The notes below the pieces were generated by a model that saw only the letters and a list, made by a program, of their open reading frames with translations, ran no database searches and was not told where the DNA came from. Made by a program: the position numbers and the translations under genes. This document shows positions 49,801 through 59,460 of a DNA stretch of 64,000 nucleotides, piece by piece. Source of the DNA: Moringa oleifera (Eukaryota > Streptophyta > Magnoliopsida > Brassicales > Moringaceae); NCBI GenBank assembly GCA_021397835.1, contig JAJFZO010000235.1, positions 310,001-374,000 of the forward strand, given 5' to 3'. Within the stretch, counting starts at the first letter, position 1; each line of letters starts with the position of its first letter.

Positions 49801-50263
49801 CATATTTTACCTTCAAATTGTACAATTTAACTAGAGCAGATAATTTAGTAAACTTCACTGATCTAGAGTACAAAGGTTTCTCAGCATCACAAAGTAATCT
49901 TTCAAAGTGGTTAGGATTACTATCATACTCTGCAAATGCCTCTTGTATCATTTCTACAGTGTTATCAACTTCTTCGATGTGTTCTACCTCCTTAACAACT
50001 TTAGCATTCTTACTAGTAGAAGACCCAACAATACTGGTTTCTCCGTGCCATATCCACTTTTGATAGCTGCTATCAACTCCATATATATATAAATGATTTC
50101 GTATCTCGTATGGGGTATGACGCCTCATGTTGCCACATTTAATACATGGACACCGAATTAATTCAGGATTATCACTATTCTGAACAGCATAATCTAAAAA
50201 GTTATTCACCCCTACATCATATGCCTCTGATCTTCTATCAGCAAACATCCAAGTCTTATCCAT
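46884..50263 (-). CDS. TNP2-type CACTA transposase, intact frame (element B)
   Basis: This is the predicted transposase that would cut and move CACTA elements. Three exons are inferred: 50263-47781, 47696-47591 and 47516-46884, giving 1,073 residues. Both introns are GT-AG and keep the frame (AAG|GTAATT to TGCAG|TGAG; ACACAG|GTAAGA to ATACAG|ATTG). Residues 1-75 form the Transpos_assoc domain (C38, C40, C43, H57). Residues ~150-480 match the TNP2 core (Transposase_21), with C219/C222, the ADGINPH motif (D313), CPIC at 424-427, and DVMHIEKN following at 534-541. Residues ~620-770 are DUF4218 (SHDCHILMQQLLPIAL, YPFERYMKVL). Residues ~938-1012 in exon 3 are DUF4216 (FILASQARQVFYIEDP), followed by an acidic tail. 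The start follows a 5'-leader intron acceptor (TTTCAG|A-ATG), as in element A. Exon 1 alone is open for 828 codons, the longest frame in the window. Activity is not shown by sequence. Confidence 0.92.
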
Positions 50264-50264
50264 T

Positions 50265-50468
50265 CTGAAATTTAAAAGACATTTAATTATTTACGTTTCA
50301 AGCATCTAATATACTATTTTGAACAACATAATCTAATTACTTACCTATTTAAAATTTAACTAAATATATTAATTTATGTTAACAATAAATCAATATAATT
50401 AAATTTGATAAAACATACCAATTAATCTTACATTAAACAAAAACTTCTCAAATTAAAATTTCATCTAC
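50265..50468 (-). other. Predicted 5'-leader intron of the element B transposase gene
   Basis: On the minus strand a donor CACAG|GTAGATG at 50468 pairs with the acceptor AAATTTCAG ending at 50265, just before the ATG. The interior is AT-rich. The matching region of A is longer (to ~35880) and filled with AT-rich tandem repeats. Confidence 0.55.
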
Positions 50469-51130
50469 CTGTGCAGAGAATGGCCGGAGAAGAGTGGGGA
50501 AACGGCTGCCACCAGCTACCCCAGCTGGTTATGGATGGACTGCAGACAGGAGACTCGCCGGAGAATGGCTGCTGTGTGGACAAAGACCAAAACAGAGAGT
50601 GCTGGAAACGCTGCCAGCAGCTACACCAGCTGGTTCTGGATTACCTGTGCAGAGAATGGCCGGAGAAGAGTGGGGAAATGGCTGCCACCAGCTACCCCAG
50701 CTGGTTGTGGATGGACTGCAGACAGGAGACTCGCCGGAGAATGGCTGCTGTGTGGACAAAGACCAAAACAGAGAGTGCTGGAAATGCTGCCAGCAGCTAC
50801 ACCGGCTGGTTCTGGATTGACTGCAGAAAGGAGAATGGCCGGAGAAGAGTGGGGAAACGGCTGCCACCAGCTACCCCAGCTGGTTGTGGATGGACTGCAG
50901 ACAGGAGACTCGCCGGAGAATGGCTACTGTGTGGACAAAGACCAAAACAGAGAGTGCTGGAAACACTGCCAGCAGCTAATCCAGCTGGTTCTGGATTGAC
51001 TGCAGAAAGGAGAATGGCCGAAGAAGAGTTGGGAAAAGACTGCAACCAGCTACCCCAGCTGGTTGTGGATGGACTGCAGACAGGAGAATCGTCGAAGAAT
51101 GGAAGGCTGGCGGTGCAGCTGCTTTTGGAC
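50469..51130 (-). repeat. ~179-bp tandem repeat in the leader of element B
   Basis: Four copies occur; GAGAATGGCCGGAGAAG recurs near 50477, 50655, 50832 and 51011. Each copy is two related halves, each centred on CAGCTACNCCAGCTGGTT. The halves resemble the 70-77-bp repeats of A at 34563-34860. The repeat lies where the untranslated leader should be, on the opposite strand from the long frames seen on the plus strand. Confidence 0.85.
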
Positions 51131-51260
51131 AGTCTGTGAAGAGGAGAATTCTGACCTTAGAGAGAAAAAATGTAGCGGGAGGTTATGGCGGGCTCAAGAG
51201 GGCTCTGGAAAAAATTTAGAACCCCTCTCTGACCTTCAACGCCAGTTCTTATAGCACTGG
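51131..51260 (-). promoter_or_regulatory. Conserved leader/start region of element B
   Basis: Read on the minus strand it contains CCAGAGCCC, GAGCCCGCC and ATTTTTTCTCTCT, matching element A near 34480-34550 in the same order. Conservation in otherwise different 5' regions suggests the transcription-start area. This is inference; no TATA box was identified. Confidence 0.4.
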
Positions 51261-51600
51261 CGTTGAAGGTTCGGCACTGCACTGGCATTCAATGCCAGTT
51301 CTTACAGAACTGACGTTGAATGTCCAGTGCACTGGCTTTCCCTCATCCCCCCTCAACCTGCCTTTGTTTAATCCACCTTCAATGCCAGTTCTTACAGAAC
51401 TGACGTTGAAAGCCAGTGCAACAAAACTCACGTTGAATGTCCAGTGCACTGGCTTTCCCTCATCCCCCCTCAACCTGCATGCCTTTGTTTAATCCACCTT
51501 CAACGTCAGTTCTGTAAGAACTGACGTTGAATGTCCAGTGCACTGGCTTTCCCTCATCCCCCCTCAACCTGCCTTTGTTTAATCCTTTCCTCAGTCTCAT
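51230..51600 (-). repeat. ~95-120-bp repeats with internal palindromes in the 5' region of element B
   Basis: CCAGTGCACTGGCTTTCCC followed by CTCATCCCCCCTCAACCTGC recurs near 51320, 51437 and 51533. Between copies are palindromes such as TTCAACGTCAGTTCTG facing AAGAACTGACGTTGAA. Confidence 0.8.
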
Positions 51601-51880
51601 TCTTTCTCTACCCTGCCTGATTGCAGGCAAATGGTGTCACTGTGGACATGTTCGAAGGTATGTGCTATTTTCTTTATTGCTGGATTTTAGAATAGTTCAT
51701 GCCATTACCAATATAAACAGAGCTTAGTTATCTGTAAACAGAGCTTTGTTCTTAACCTGTGCTTTTCATTCATGAAAAGCACATTGAGAAGATGGTGCCA
51801 TGAGACTAATCCTGTTGGACAACTGGGTTAACAGGACAGCAACCCCGACCCTGGCTGAAAACTGGACCCTTTTGTACAAG
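51601..51880 (-). other. Unique 5' sequence of element B
   Basis: About 280 bp without a recognisable feature, apart from a small inverted pair GCTTTTCATTCATGAAAAGC at ~51761. No gene is seen. Confidence 0.4.
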
Positions 51881-53890
51881 AGCTACTGGCAGAACTGGAA
51901 TTTGGCAGAATTGGAATTTGGCAATCCACAAGAGCTACTGGCAGAACTGGAATTTGCTTCTGCACGCAGGCAATCCACAAGAGCTACTGGTAGAACTAGA
52001 ATTTGATTGCAGAGCTGTTTTCTTTATTGCTGGATGTTTGTAACTGGACCCTTTTGTACAAGAGCTACTGGCAGAACTGGAATTTGCCAGAACTGGAATT
52101 TGGCAATCCACAAGAGCTACTGGCAGAACTGGAATTTGCTTCTGCATGCAGGCAATCCACAAGAGCTACATGCAGAACTGGAATTTGATTGCAGAGCTGT
52201 TTTCTTTATTGCTGGATGTTTGCTTCTGCACGCAGGCAATCCACAAGAGCTACTGGCAGAACTGAAATTTGGCAGAACTAGAATTTGGCAATCCACAAGA
52301 GCTACTGGAAGAACTGGAATTTGCTTCTGCACGCAGGCAATCCACAAGAGCTACTGGCAGAACTAGAATTTGATTGCAGAGCTGTTTTCTTTATTGCTGG
52401 ATGTTTGCTTCTGCACGCAGGCAATCCACAAGAGCTACTGGCAGAACTGGACTTTGGCAGAACTGGAATTTGGCAATCCACAAGAGCTACTGGCAGAACT
52501 GGAATTTGCTTCTGCATGCAGGCAATCCACAAGAGCTACTGGCAAAACTGTAATTTGATTGCAGAGCTGTTTTCTTTATTGCTGGATGTTTGCTTCTGCA
52601 CGCAGGCAATCCACAAGAGCTACTGGCAGAACTGGAATTTGGCAGAACTAGAATTTGGCAATCCACAAGAGCTACTGGCAGAACTGGAATTTGCTTCTGC
52701 ACGCAGGCAATCCACAAGAGCTACTGGCAGAACTGGAATTTGATTGCAGAGCTGTTTTCTTTATTGCTGGATCTTTGCTTCTGCACGCAGGCAATCCACA
52801 AGAGCTACTGGCAGAACTGGAATTTGCCAGAACTGAAATTTGGCAATCCACAAGAGCTACTGGCAGAACTGGAATTTGCTTCTGCACGCAGGCAATCCAC
52901 AAGAGCTACTGGCAGAACTGGAATTTGATTGCAGAGCTGTTTTCTTTATTGCTGGATGTTTGCTTCTGCACGCAGGCAATCCACAAGAGCTACTGGCAGA
53001 ACTGGACTTTGGCAGAACTGGAATTTGGCAATCCACAAGAGCTACTGGCAGAATTGGAATTTGCTTCTGCATGTAGGCAATCCACAAGAGCTACTGGCAG
53101 AACTGGAATTTGATTGCAGAGCTGTTTTCTTTATTGCTGGATGTTTGCTTCTGCACGCAGGCAATCCACAAGAGCTACTGGCAGAACTGGAATTTGGCAA
53201 TCCACAAGAGCTACTGGCAGAACTGGAATTTCGCAGAACTAGAATTTGGCAATCCACAAGAGCTACTGGCAGAACTGGAATTTGCTTCTGCACGCAGGCA
53301 ATCCACAAGAGCCACTGGCAGAACTGGAATTTGATTGCAGAGCTGTTTTCTTTATTGCTGGATGTTTGCTTCTGCACGCAGGCAATCCACAAGAGCTACT
53401 GGCAAAACTGGAATTTGGCAATCCACAAGAGCTACTGGCAGAACTGGAATTTGCTTCTGCATGCAGGCAATCCACAAGAGCTACTGGCAGAACTGGAATT
53501 TGATTGCAGAGCTGTTTTCTTTATTGCTGGATGTTTGCTTCTGCACGCAGGCAATCCACAAGAGCTACTGGCAGAACTGGAATTTGCTTCTGCACGCAGG
53601 CAATCCACAAGAGCTACTGGCAGAACTGGAATTTGATTGCAGAGCTGTTTTCTTTATTGCTGGATGTTTGCTTCTGCATGCAGGCAATCCACAAGAGCTA
53701 CTGGCAGAACTGGAATTTGGCAATCCACAAGAGCTACTGGCAGAACTGGAATTTGCTTCTGCACGCAGGCAATCCACAAGGGCTACTGGCAGAACTGGAA
53801 TTTGATTGCAGAGTTGTTTTCTTTATTGCTGGATGTTTGCTTCTGCACGCAGGCAATCCACAAGAGCTACTGGCAGAACTGGCAGAAGGC
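51880..53890 (-). repeat. ~185-bp higher-order tandem array in element B
   Basis: About eleven units recur. GATTGCAGAGCTGTTTTC occurs near 52005, 52190, 52374, 52557, 52742, 52927, 53112, 53334, 53503, 53636 and 53805. Each unit contains two or three copies of a shorter motif (CAATCCACAAGAGCTACTGG followed by CAGAACTGGAATTTG). Units are nearly identical, so the array is young or homogenised. Lengths vary by gain or loss of the inner motif (about 130-222 bp). Overlapping plus- and minus-strand frames are by-products of the repeat. Confidence 0.95.
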
Positions 53891-53899
53891 CTTCAACGC

Positions 53900-54163
53900 C
53901 ATTTCTGGAATTTGTACCTGGAGTTGCTAGCGGGGAGGTTCCTGGCCTTCAACGCCAGTTCTACTTTTAACGTCAGTGATATTATAACTGACGTTAAATG
54001 TTATCTTTTAACGTCAGTTCCAGTAGAACTGACGTTAAAAGTTTTACTTTTGATGACAGTTTTGAAATAACTGTCATCAAAAATGTTGATAAATCTTTTA
54101 ATGACAGTTCTTTGAAAAACTGTCATTAAATTGGTGTCAACTATTATAATTTTTGTAGTAGTG
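53900..54163 (-). repeat. 5' terminal repeat and subterminal palindromes of element B
   Basis: Palindromes at about 53966-53998 (TTTTAACGTCAGTGAT), 54007-54038 (TTTTAACGTCAGTTCC) and 54097-54130 (TTTAATGACAGTTC) precede the terminal repeat ending GTAGTAGTG at 54163. Confidence 0.85.
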
Positions 54164-54611
54164 GCATATTGTGAAGAATTTTATTCATGTATATGATTGT
54201 ATAGAAAAGATGAAGAATTTTATATATATAGGTTTTGGATAATTTGAATATATAAATTTTGCATTTATTTTGAAATTAATAAAAAAATATATACCTTTAA
54301 TGATAGTTCTGATAAAACTTCATTGAAAGGGGACTCTTTTAATGACAATTTTATTATAATTGTTGTTAAGGATCCCCTTTTTTAACAATAGTTCAAATAG
54401 AACTATCATTAAAGGCCCTCCTTTAATGACAATTTTATTACAATTGTCACTAAAAAAAGGTGCCTTTAATGATAGTTCTATTGGAATTGTCATTAAAAGT
54501 GAGGGCCTTTAATGATAATTATTGAATTGTCATTAAAACCTCTCTCTTTTAATGACATGAACAAAGATGACAATTTTACAACTGTTATTAAAGTTTTTAT
54601 TTATAGTAGTG
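54164..54611 (+). repeat. 3' end of element A beyond the B insertion, with subterminal palindromes
   Basis: The block starts with the GCA duplicate and then GGTTTTGGATAAT-type sequence shared with the 3' end of B. Diverged palindromic units (TTTAATGATAGTTCTG, CAATTGTCACTAAA) follow. It ends at the complement of CACTACTATAAATAAAA. Confidence 0.85.
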
Positions 54612-54792
54612 TATTGTTCCTTTTATTCATAGTTTAAAGACTGAATGAAAACTTTAATGAACTGTGAACTATTACTCTTTTATTCACAGTTTAAAAACTA
54701 TGAACTATTCCAACCCCTTTCTGTTCACTTCAACGTAGTTCATAATTTTAGAAGTTTTAAAATTATGAATAAAAGCCCATTTTCTCGTAATG
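54612..54792. mobile_element. Right edge of the degraded outer CACTA-like element (C)
   Basis: The segment contains TATTCATAGTTTAAA, TTATTCACAGTTTAAA and AACTATGAACTATTCC motifs and ends TTTTCTCGTAATG at 54792, the complement of CATTACGAGAAAA, which is one base from a CACTA terminus. The next base begins rDNA (end of 5.8S). Confidence 0.4.
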
Positions 54793-55026
54793 TTTGCTTA
54801 GGTGTCACGCACTATCACCTTTGACCCCTGTCCCTTTAGGAAGGAAGGGACCTTGTGGGGTGGATGTTGGCCTCCCACATGCCTCTAGCTCATGGCTGGC
54901 AAAAAAATGAGTCTCGAATAATGCCACATAATGGCTTGGCTTGGGTAGAAAAAGCCTTGTGCTCCCTTATGCGTGTGTTTGCTCATTCATGGCTCATGGA
55001 CCCATGATCGATCAATTAAAATGTGA
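54793..55026 (+). pseudogene. 5.8S rRNA tail and ITS2, decayed
   Basis: TTTGCTTAGGTGTCACGC at 54793-54810 matches the conserved 5.8S/ITS2 border (TGCCTGGGCGTCACGC in functional plant genes). The rest follows ITS2 order, with GTGGGGTGGATGTTGGCCTCCC near 54855 and TTGGCTTGGGTAGAAAAAGCC near 54935. It leads directly into 26S. Confidence 0.8.
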
Positions 55027-56095
55027 TCGCAATTTAGGTGAGACTACCCGTTTAGTTTAAGCATATCTATAAGTGAAGTAAAAGAAACTAATAAGGATTC
55101 CCTTAGTGATGGCAAGTAAACCAGAAAAGCCTAGCTTGAAAATCAAGCATCCTTGATGCTTCAATTGTAGTTTAGAGAAGCATCCTCAACAATAGACTAA
55201 GGCCTAAGTCCCTCAGAAAGTGGCTTCGAAGAGGGTGAAAGCCTCATCTTGCCTGAACCTAGATGTTGGTGACAAGTCGGGTTGTTGGCAAATGCAGCCC
55301 CAATCAATCGATAAATTACGTCCAAGTCTAAACAGATGAGAGACCTATAACATAAAAATACTGTGAGGAACGATGAGAAGGACTTTGAGAAAAGAGTCAA
55401 AGTTACTTGAAATTGTCAAGATGAAAGCAGATGGGAGTTGGCGATGCACCTCAATTGGATGTGGAATGATCAAGAGTAAATCCACTCATTGACTCCGTGC
55501 TGCTGACTCACACGGATCGTGATTGCAGCCTAAGCCTAGGCTTTTGATATGCTTATGGAGACATAGTTGTCAAGATCGTGGATAGTGTCGCGGCTAAGTA
55601 GCATGTTTTTGCACTTGCATGTTCTTGATGTCAGCTAGCGGACTCCCCTTTCCTACAAGATCATTGAAGCTTAGATTAGAGGCATCAGAGGCATAATGCC
55701 CTCGACCTATTCTTAGACTTTAAATATGTAGGATGGGGTAACTGCTTCGTTGAGTCCTCCCATAGAATCGAGATCTTTAAGTAGGCCACTTTTGTTAAGT
55801 AGAACTGGCAATATGGGATGAACGAGAACCCCGATTACAGTGCCCAATTACACGTTAACTTGAAACCCACAAAGGGTGTTAGCTGATTAAGATTGTAGGA
55901 TGATGGTCGTGAAAGTCAAAGTTCATTGAATGTGTAACAACTCACCTATTGAATAAACTACGCTCAAAAAATGGATGGCGTAGAAGCATGCGACTTATAT
56001 TTGACTGTTAGGGTAAGGGCCAAGCCCTAACGAGTAGGAGGGTGCAGCGATTGTTGTAAAGCTCGAGGCATGAGCTTGGGAAGTGGGACAAATGC
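55027..56095 (+). pseudogene. 26S rRNA pseudogene fragment, 5' part, sense
   Basis: The fragment begins near CGCAATTTAGGTGAGACTAC and continues GTTTAAGCATATC at 55055, AAAAGAAACTAATAAGGATT at ~55080, GTCGGGTTGTTGGCAAATGC at ~55276, GCAGCCCCAATC, and AAGGACTTTGAGAAAAGAG at ~55378. After ~55660 an internal deletion joins GACTCCCC to the distant stretch GATTAGAGGCATCAGAGGC at ~55675. Recognisable text continues (TGCCCAATTACACG, AACCCACAAAGGGTGTTAG, TGTGTAACAACTCACCT at ~55935, GAGTAGGAGGGTGCAGCG at ~56033) and fades at ~56095. Substitutions are mostly G-to-A and C-to-T. It is not functional. Confidence 0.94.
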
Positions 56096-56500
56096 TTTTG
56101 CTTAGATAGACAAAGGTCGAGGCCACTCTTGTCGCAATAGTTTTTGCATTTGAGAGGATGATTGAGCACCCATGCAACAAAGTAGCCCATGCCGAAGTAA
56201 ATTATGCTTGGAACATGAGGTTCAGATGAGGTTTCCACCTAGGCTTGATAGGGACTCAGTGCAAAGACAATCTATTCGAATCATAGAATTTTACTAGTGA
56301 AGGCACATGACATAAGGTCATAGTATCACCCATGAATGCCAAGAAAGAGCTCAAGGTCATGTTGAAGTAACATGCATGACTAGATCACCATTCATACATC
56401 ATATGCATAAATGGACAACAACAGCACCAAACAAGCTGCAAACCAACAAGCAAAGGGCCCATCGATCATGCAGGCCATTGAATGCCAACAAACCAAAGCT
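56096..56500. other. Unassigned spacer between 26S fragment and 300-bp repeats
   Basis: The sequence no longer follows 26S and does not match the satellite. No frame longer than ~75 codons and no domain is recognised. Confidence 0.4.
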
Positions 56501-57830
56501 ACTATGCATGAAAGGTTTTGATAGTGAGGGACAAGTTTTTTATAGCAAGGGACATCAATAAGGCTTAGGCAGCAAGGGTGCCACGCCATGCCCAGGTTAA
56601 GTGTGTGGCTCTTTCAATGCTAATAATCGACGATTGTGTCGTCAATCATATTAAGCAAAAAGTTCATCTCATCACACCTAAGCATTAGGATCGACCCTTG
56701 CATCCATCATCTCAAAGGCCTACAGCAAAGCACTCCGGATGGTTAAAAATCCCTAAGCTGGTGAGTCCTCATAGAGTATGCATCATCATTAACTTAGCTA
56801 CCCATACCATTAACCTTTAATAGTGAGGGACAAGTTTTCAATAACAAAGGATATCGATTTGGCCTTGGAAATAGAGGTGTCAGGCCATGCCCAAGTTGAC
56901 CGTGTGGCTTGCTTGATGCTAATTGTCGACGATCGTGTCCTTGATCATGCTACGTAAAAAGTTTGCTTTGGCATGGTTGAGCATTGGGATTGACCCCCAT
57001 GTCCATTGCCTCGAGGACCTGCAACAATGTACTTCGCATGCTTAAAAATCTTGAAGCATGTAGGCCATCATATAGCATGCATCATCATTAACTTTACTTG
57101 CCCACACTATCGAGCTTCGATAATGAGGGCAAGTTTTTGATAACATGGGACATCGATGAGGCATTGGCAGCAGGGGTGTTAGGGGTGTCACACCATCCCT
57201 TGCTCAATGCTAATGGTCGATAATGATGCCATCGATGGCGTTACAGATAAAGTCCACCTCATCTCTTGCTATACGGGTAGGCTCTGGTATAGCATACATC
57301 ATCATTAAAGTTACTACCGATACTGTCGAGCTTTGATAGCAAGAGATGAGTTTTTAATAACAAGGGACATCGAAGAGGCCTTGATAGTTAGGGTGTCAAG
57401 CCATGCCCAAGCTGAGCATGTAGCTCGCTCAATGCTAATGGCTCGCTTAATCATGCTACGCAAAGAGTTTGCCTCGATAAGCTTGAGTGTTAGGATCAAC
57501 CCTTATGTCTGTCACCTTAAAGGCCTACAACAAAACACAACACATGCTCAAAATTCTCTAAGTAGGAGGTCCTCGTATAGCTTACATTATTGTTAACTTC
57601 ACTGTCAACATTATCGAGCTTCCATAACAAGGGATGAGTTTTCGATAGCAAGGAACATCGATGAGGTATTGGCAGTAAAGGTGTGATGCCATGCCAAGGT
57701 TAAGCATATGGCTTGCTCGATGCTGACGATTGATGATCGTGTCACTCATCACTCTAGGCAAAGAGTCTACCTAGGCAAGCCTGAGTGTTTAGATCAAACC
57801 CTGCGTTTGCTGCCCACATCTTCAAACTTG
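56500..57830. repeat. ~300-bp tandem repeat, about 4.5 copies
   Basis: A landmark near TAGTGAGGGACAAGTTTT recurs at about 56522, 56821, 57120, 57338 and 57626, so periods are ~299, 299, 218 (shortened copy) and 288. Each unit contains GGCAGCAGGGGTGTC, CCATGCCCAAGTTGAGC, TTAGGATCGACCCTTG, AAGGCCTACAACAAAGCAC and AGCATGCATCATCATTAAC. It is unrelated by eye to the 850-bp satellite. Origin unknown; the position next to 26S makes a spacer origin possible. Confidence 0.85.
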
Positions 57831-57959
57831 TCTAGCCACACCTTTACTTATTATCCCATAATTTAGTTCATTTCATTGCCCACAATTTATGTAATTTCAT
57901 TTACCACATTTTTGCTTACTTTGTGGGCTACTGTTTAGACATGCGCACATTCGTCGACC
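57831..57959. other. Unassigned linker
   Basis: About 130 bp of unique sequence between the 300-bp repeats and the satellite. Nothing recognised. Confidence 0.4.
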
Positions 57960-59460
57960 AATATAATCGATTGCAAAGGCAACACAACAAGTTGCTAAGC
58001 CATGCCATGTGTGCTGGGTTCCCCCATGGCCAATGCCTGCCCATCTCGATGGGCAAGAGGGAGCACATATGGCCTGTGAGCACCCACTGAGTAGGTGTGT
58101 TTCTCCCCCTTAAAGAGTCTTAAATGAAAATTTTCTTTCGACAATAGGAAACATCAATATGTGAGAGTTGTCATAATAGGTCTGAAAAATTATTTACAAG
58201 TAGTTTTGACTTTAAATTTTGCATAAATGTAAAGAATAATCAAATTTACCAACATGAAAAATTTTAAAATTTTTTAAACATCCAATTTTTTTATGAATTT
58301 TATAAAGCCAAAAATTTAACAAATGATGAAAAATAGCCCATGAGTCAGAATGCTTCCAAATTTGGAGGATAGACTATTAATGAATTGCATGATTTATTTT
58401 AGTCATTTTTGGAGCAATTTAATAATCAAAAGATCATCAATTCATAAAAAGTTCATAACTTTGCATTATGGCCAATATATTGGTGCAACATTTCCTCTAA
58501 ATGGCCCATGTTGCATGCATGTCGCTCTATCTAATGCACCTGCAGTGACCCATGGCTTCCTTAAGAGTCTAGCATACCCTGAGGCCATGGTCTAGCCCTG
58601 TTAGCCCATGTAATCAACACCTACAACACGTGCAATGACTCATAGTATGCTTATGACTTGCTTGAATAGGGTGCTTTTGGCTTGGCTGGTACGCCTTATG
58701 CTAGTACCCATATCGTGCCTGCTATGGATAGCCATGGCCAACCTCCCTTTTTGTTACACCAATGGATGTGGCTCTGATGTCATTCTTACTAGCCACATGA
58801 TCGGGAGATGTAAGGAGGAGGAGCTAGCTTGCATAGGCTCCCTTAGCTTGGCTGGCACACCTTATGTCATAGCATGCTGGATCTTGTGCCCATGCCATGT
58901 GGGTTGAATTTCCCAACCTTAGTGCTCGCCCATGTGGGTGGGCAAAGGGTGATCACAGATGACCCGTGAGCACCTAAGAAGTAGGTGAGCTCCTCCCCCT
59001 TAAAGAGTCTTAAATGAAAAATTACTTTGGGTATGAGGAAACATCAATATGTTTGAGTTGTCATAATAGGTCTAAAAAATTATTTACAAAGAGTTGTAAG
59101 CTAAAACTTTGCATGGATATAGAGAATAATCAAATCCACTAACACAAAATATTTCAAAATTTTTTGTCATTAAATTTTTTATGGATTTTGCATTACCAAA
59201 AATTCTAAAAATTATGTAAAATAGCCCATGAGTTGTAATGCTCCCAAATTTAAAGGGCAGACTCCTAATGAATTGCATCCTTAATTTGAGTCATTTCTTG
59301 AGAAATTAAACAATCAAAAGGTCATCAATTCATCAAATGTTTGCAACTGGGCATTGTGGCTAGCACGTTGGTGCAGTGTTGCCTCTAAATGGCTGAGGGT
59401 GCATGCATGCTACCCTGTCTAGTGCACCTACAGTGACCATTGGTTGCCTTAAGAGTTTAG
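57960..59460 (+). repeat. ~850-bp satellite, F orientation, third block
   Basis: The block enters within a unit at CCATGCCATGTGTGCTGGG. AAATGAAAATT landmarks lie near 58125 and 59012. Order and composition are as in the first block. No gene. Confidence 0.9.

Larger units (their letters stand above)
42868..54163 (-). mobile_element. CACTA transposon B, nested in A, nearly complete
   Basis: An 11,296-bp element in minus orientation. Its 3' end is at 42868 (CACTACTACAAATAAAAG) and its 5' end at 54163 (complement of CACTACTACAAAAATT). GCA flanks both sides. From 5' to 3' on the minus strand it holds subterminal palindromes, a 185-bp tandem array, a repeat-rich leader, the TNP2-type gene with an intact frame, a TNP1/Ulp1-type gene with stops, and subterminal palindromes. 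Its termini and genes match A, so both belong to one family. B is the younger insertion because it interrupts A. Confidence 0.94.
32571..54611 (+). mobile_element. CACTA transposon A, decayed, interrupted by element B
   Basis: The left end is CACTACTATAAAAATT at 32571. The right end at 54611 is the complement of CACTACTATAAATAAAA. TAT flanks both sides. The element carries broken TNP2-type (35882-39225) and TNP1/Ulp1-type (39337-42402) genes on the plus strand. Element B plus its 3-bp duplication (11,299 bp) lies in its 3' non-coding part. Without B, element A would be 10,742 bp. The sequence at 54164-54611 continues the 3' end of A, because it matches the corresponding part of B (43275-43400 read on the minus strand: GTGAAGAATT, GGTTTTGGATAAT, ATACCTTTAATG). 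Confidence 0.9.

Noticed and set aside
50471..51139. 222-codon plus-strand frame
   Set aside because: It follows the 179-bp leader repeat of element B in two overlapping frames; the strand and periodicity point to a by-product of the repeat.
51880..53930. Overlapping open frames of 70-235 codons on both strands of the 185-bp array
   Set aside because: They repeat the array unit in several frames on both strands, have no recognisable domain and lie upstream of and antisense to the transposase gene.
32571..54163. A single large CACTA element from 32571 to 54163
   Set aside because: The flanking bases would be TAT and GCA, which do not match, whereas the pairings 42868-54163 (GCA) and 32571-54611 (TAT) both match exactly.
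54612..54792. Right end of element A extending to 54792
   Set aside because: The TAT duplication and the match to the 3' terminus of B place the end of A at 54611.
56500..57600. 5S rRNA genes in the ~300-bp repeat
   Set aside because: A phrase like GAGGTCCTCGTATAGC recalls the 5S 3' end, but the internal promoter boxes and the rest of 5S are absent.
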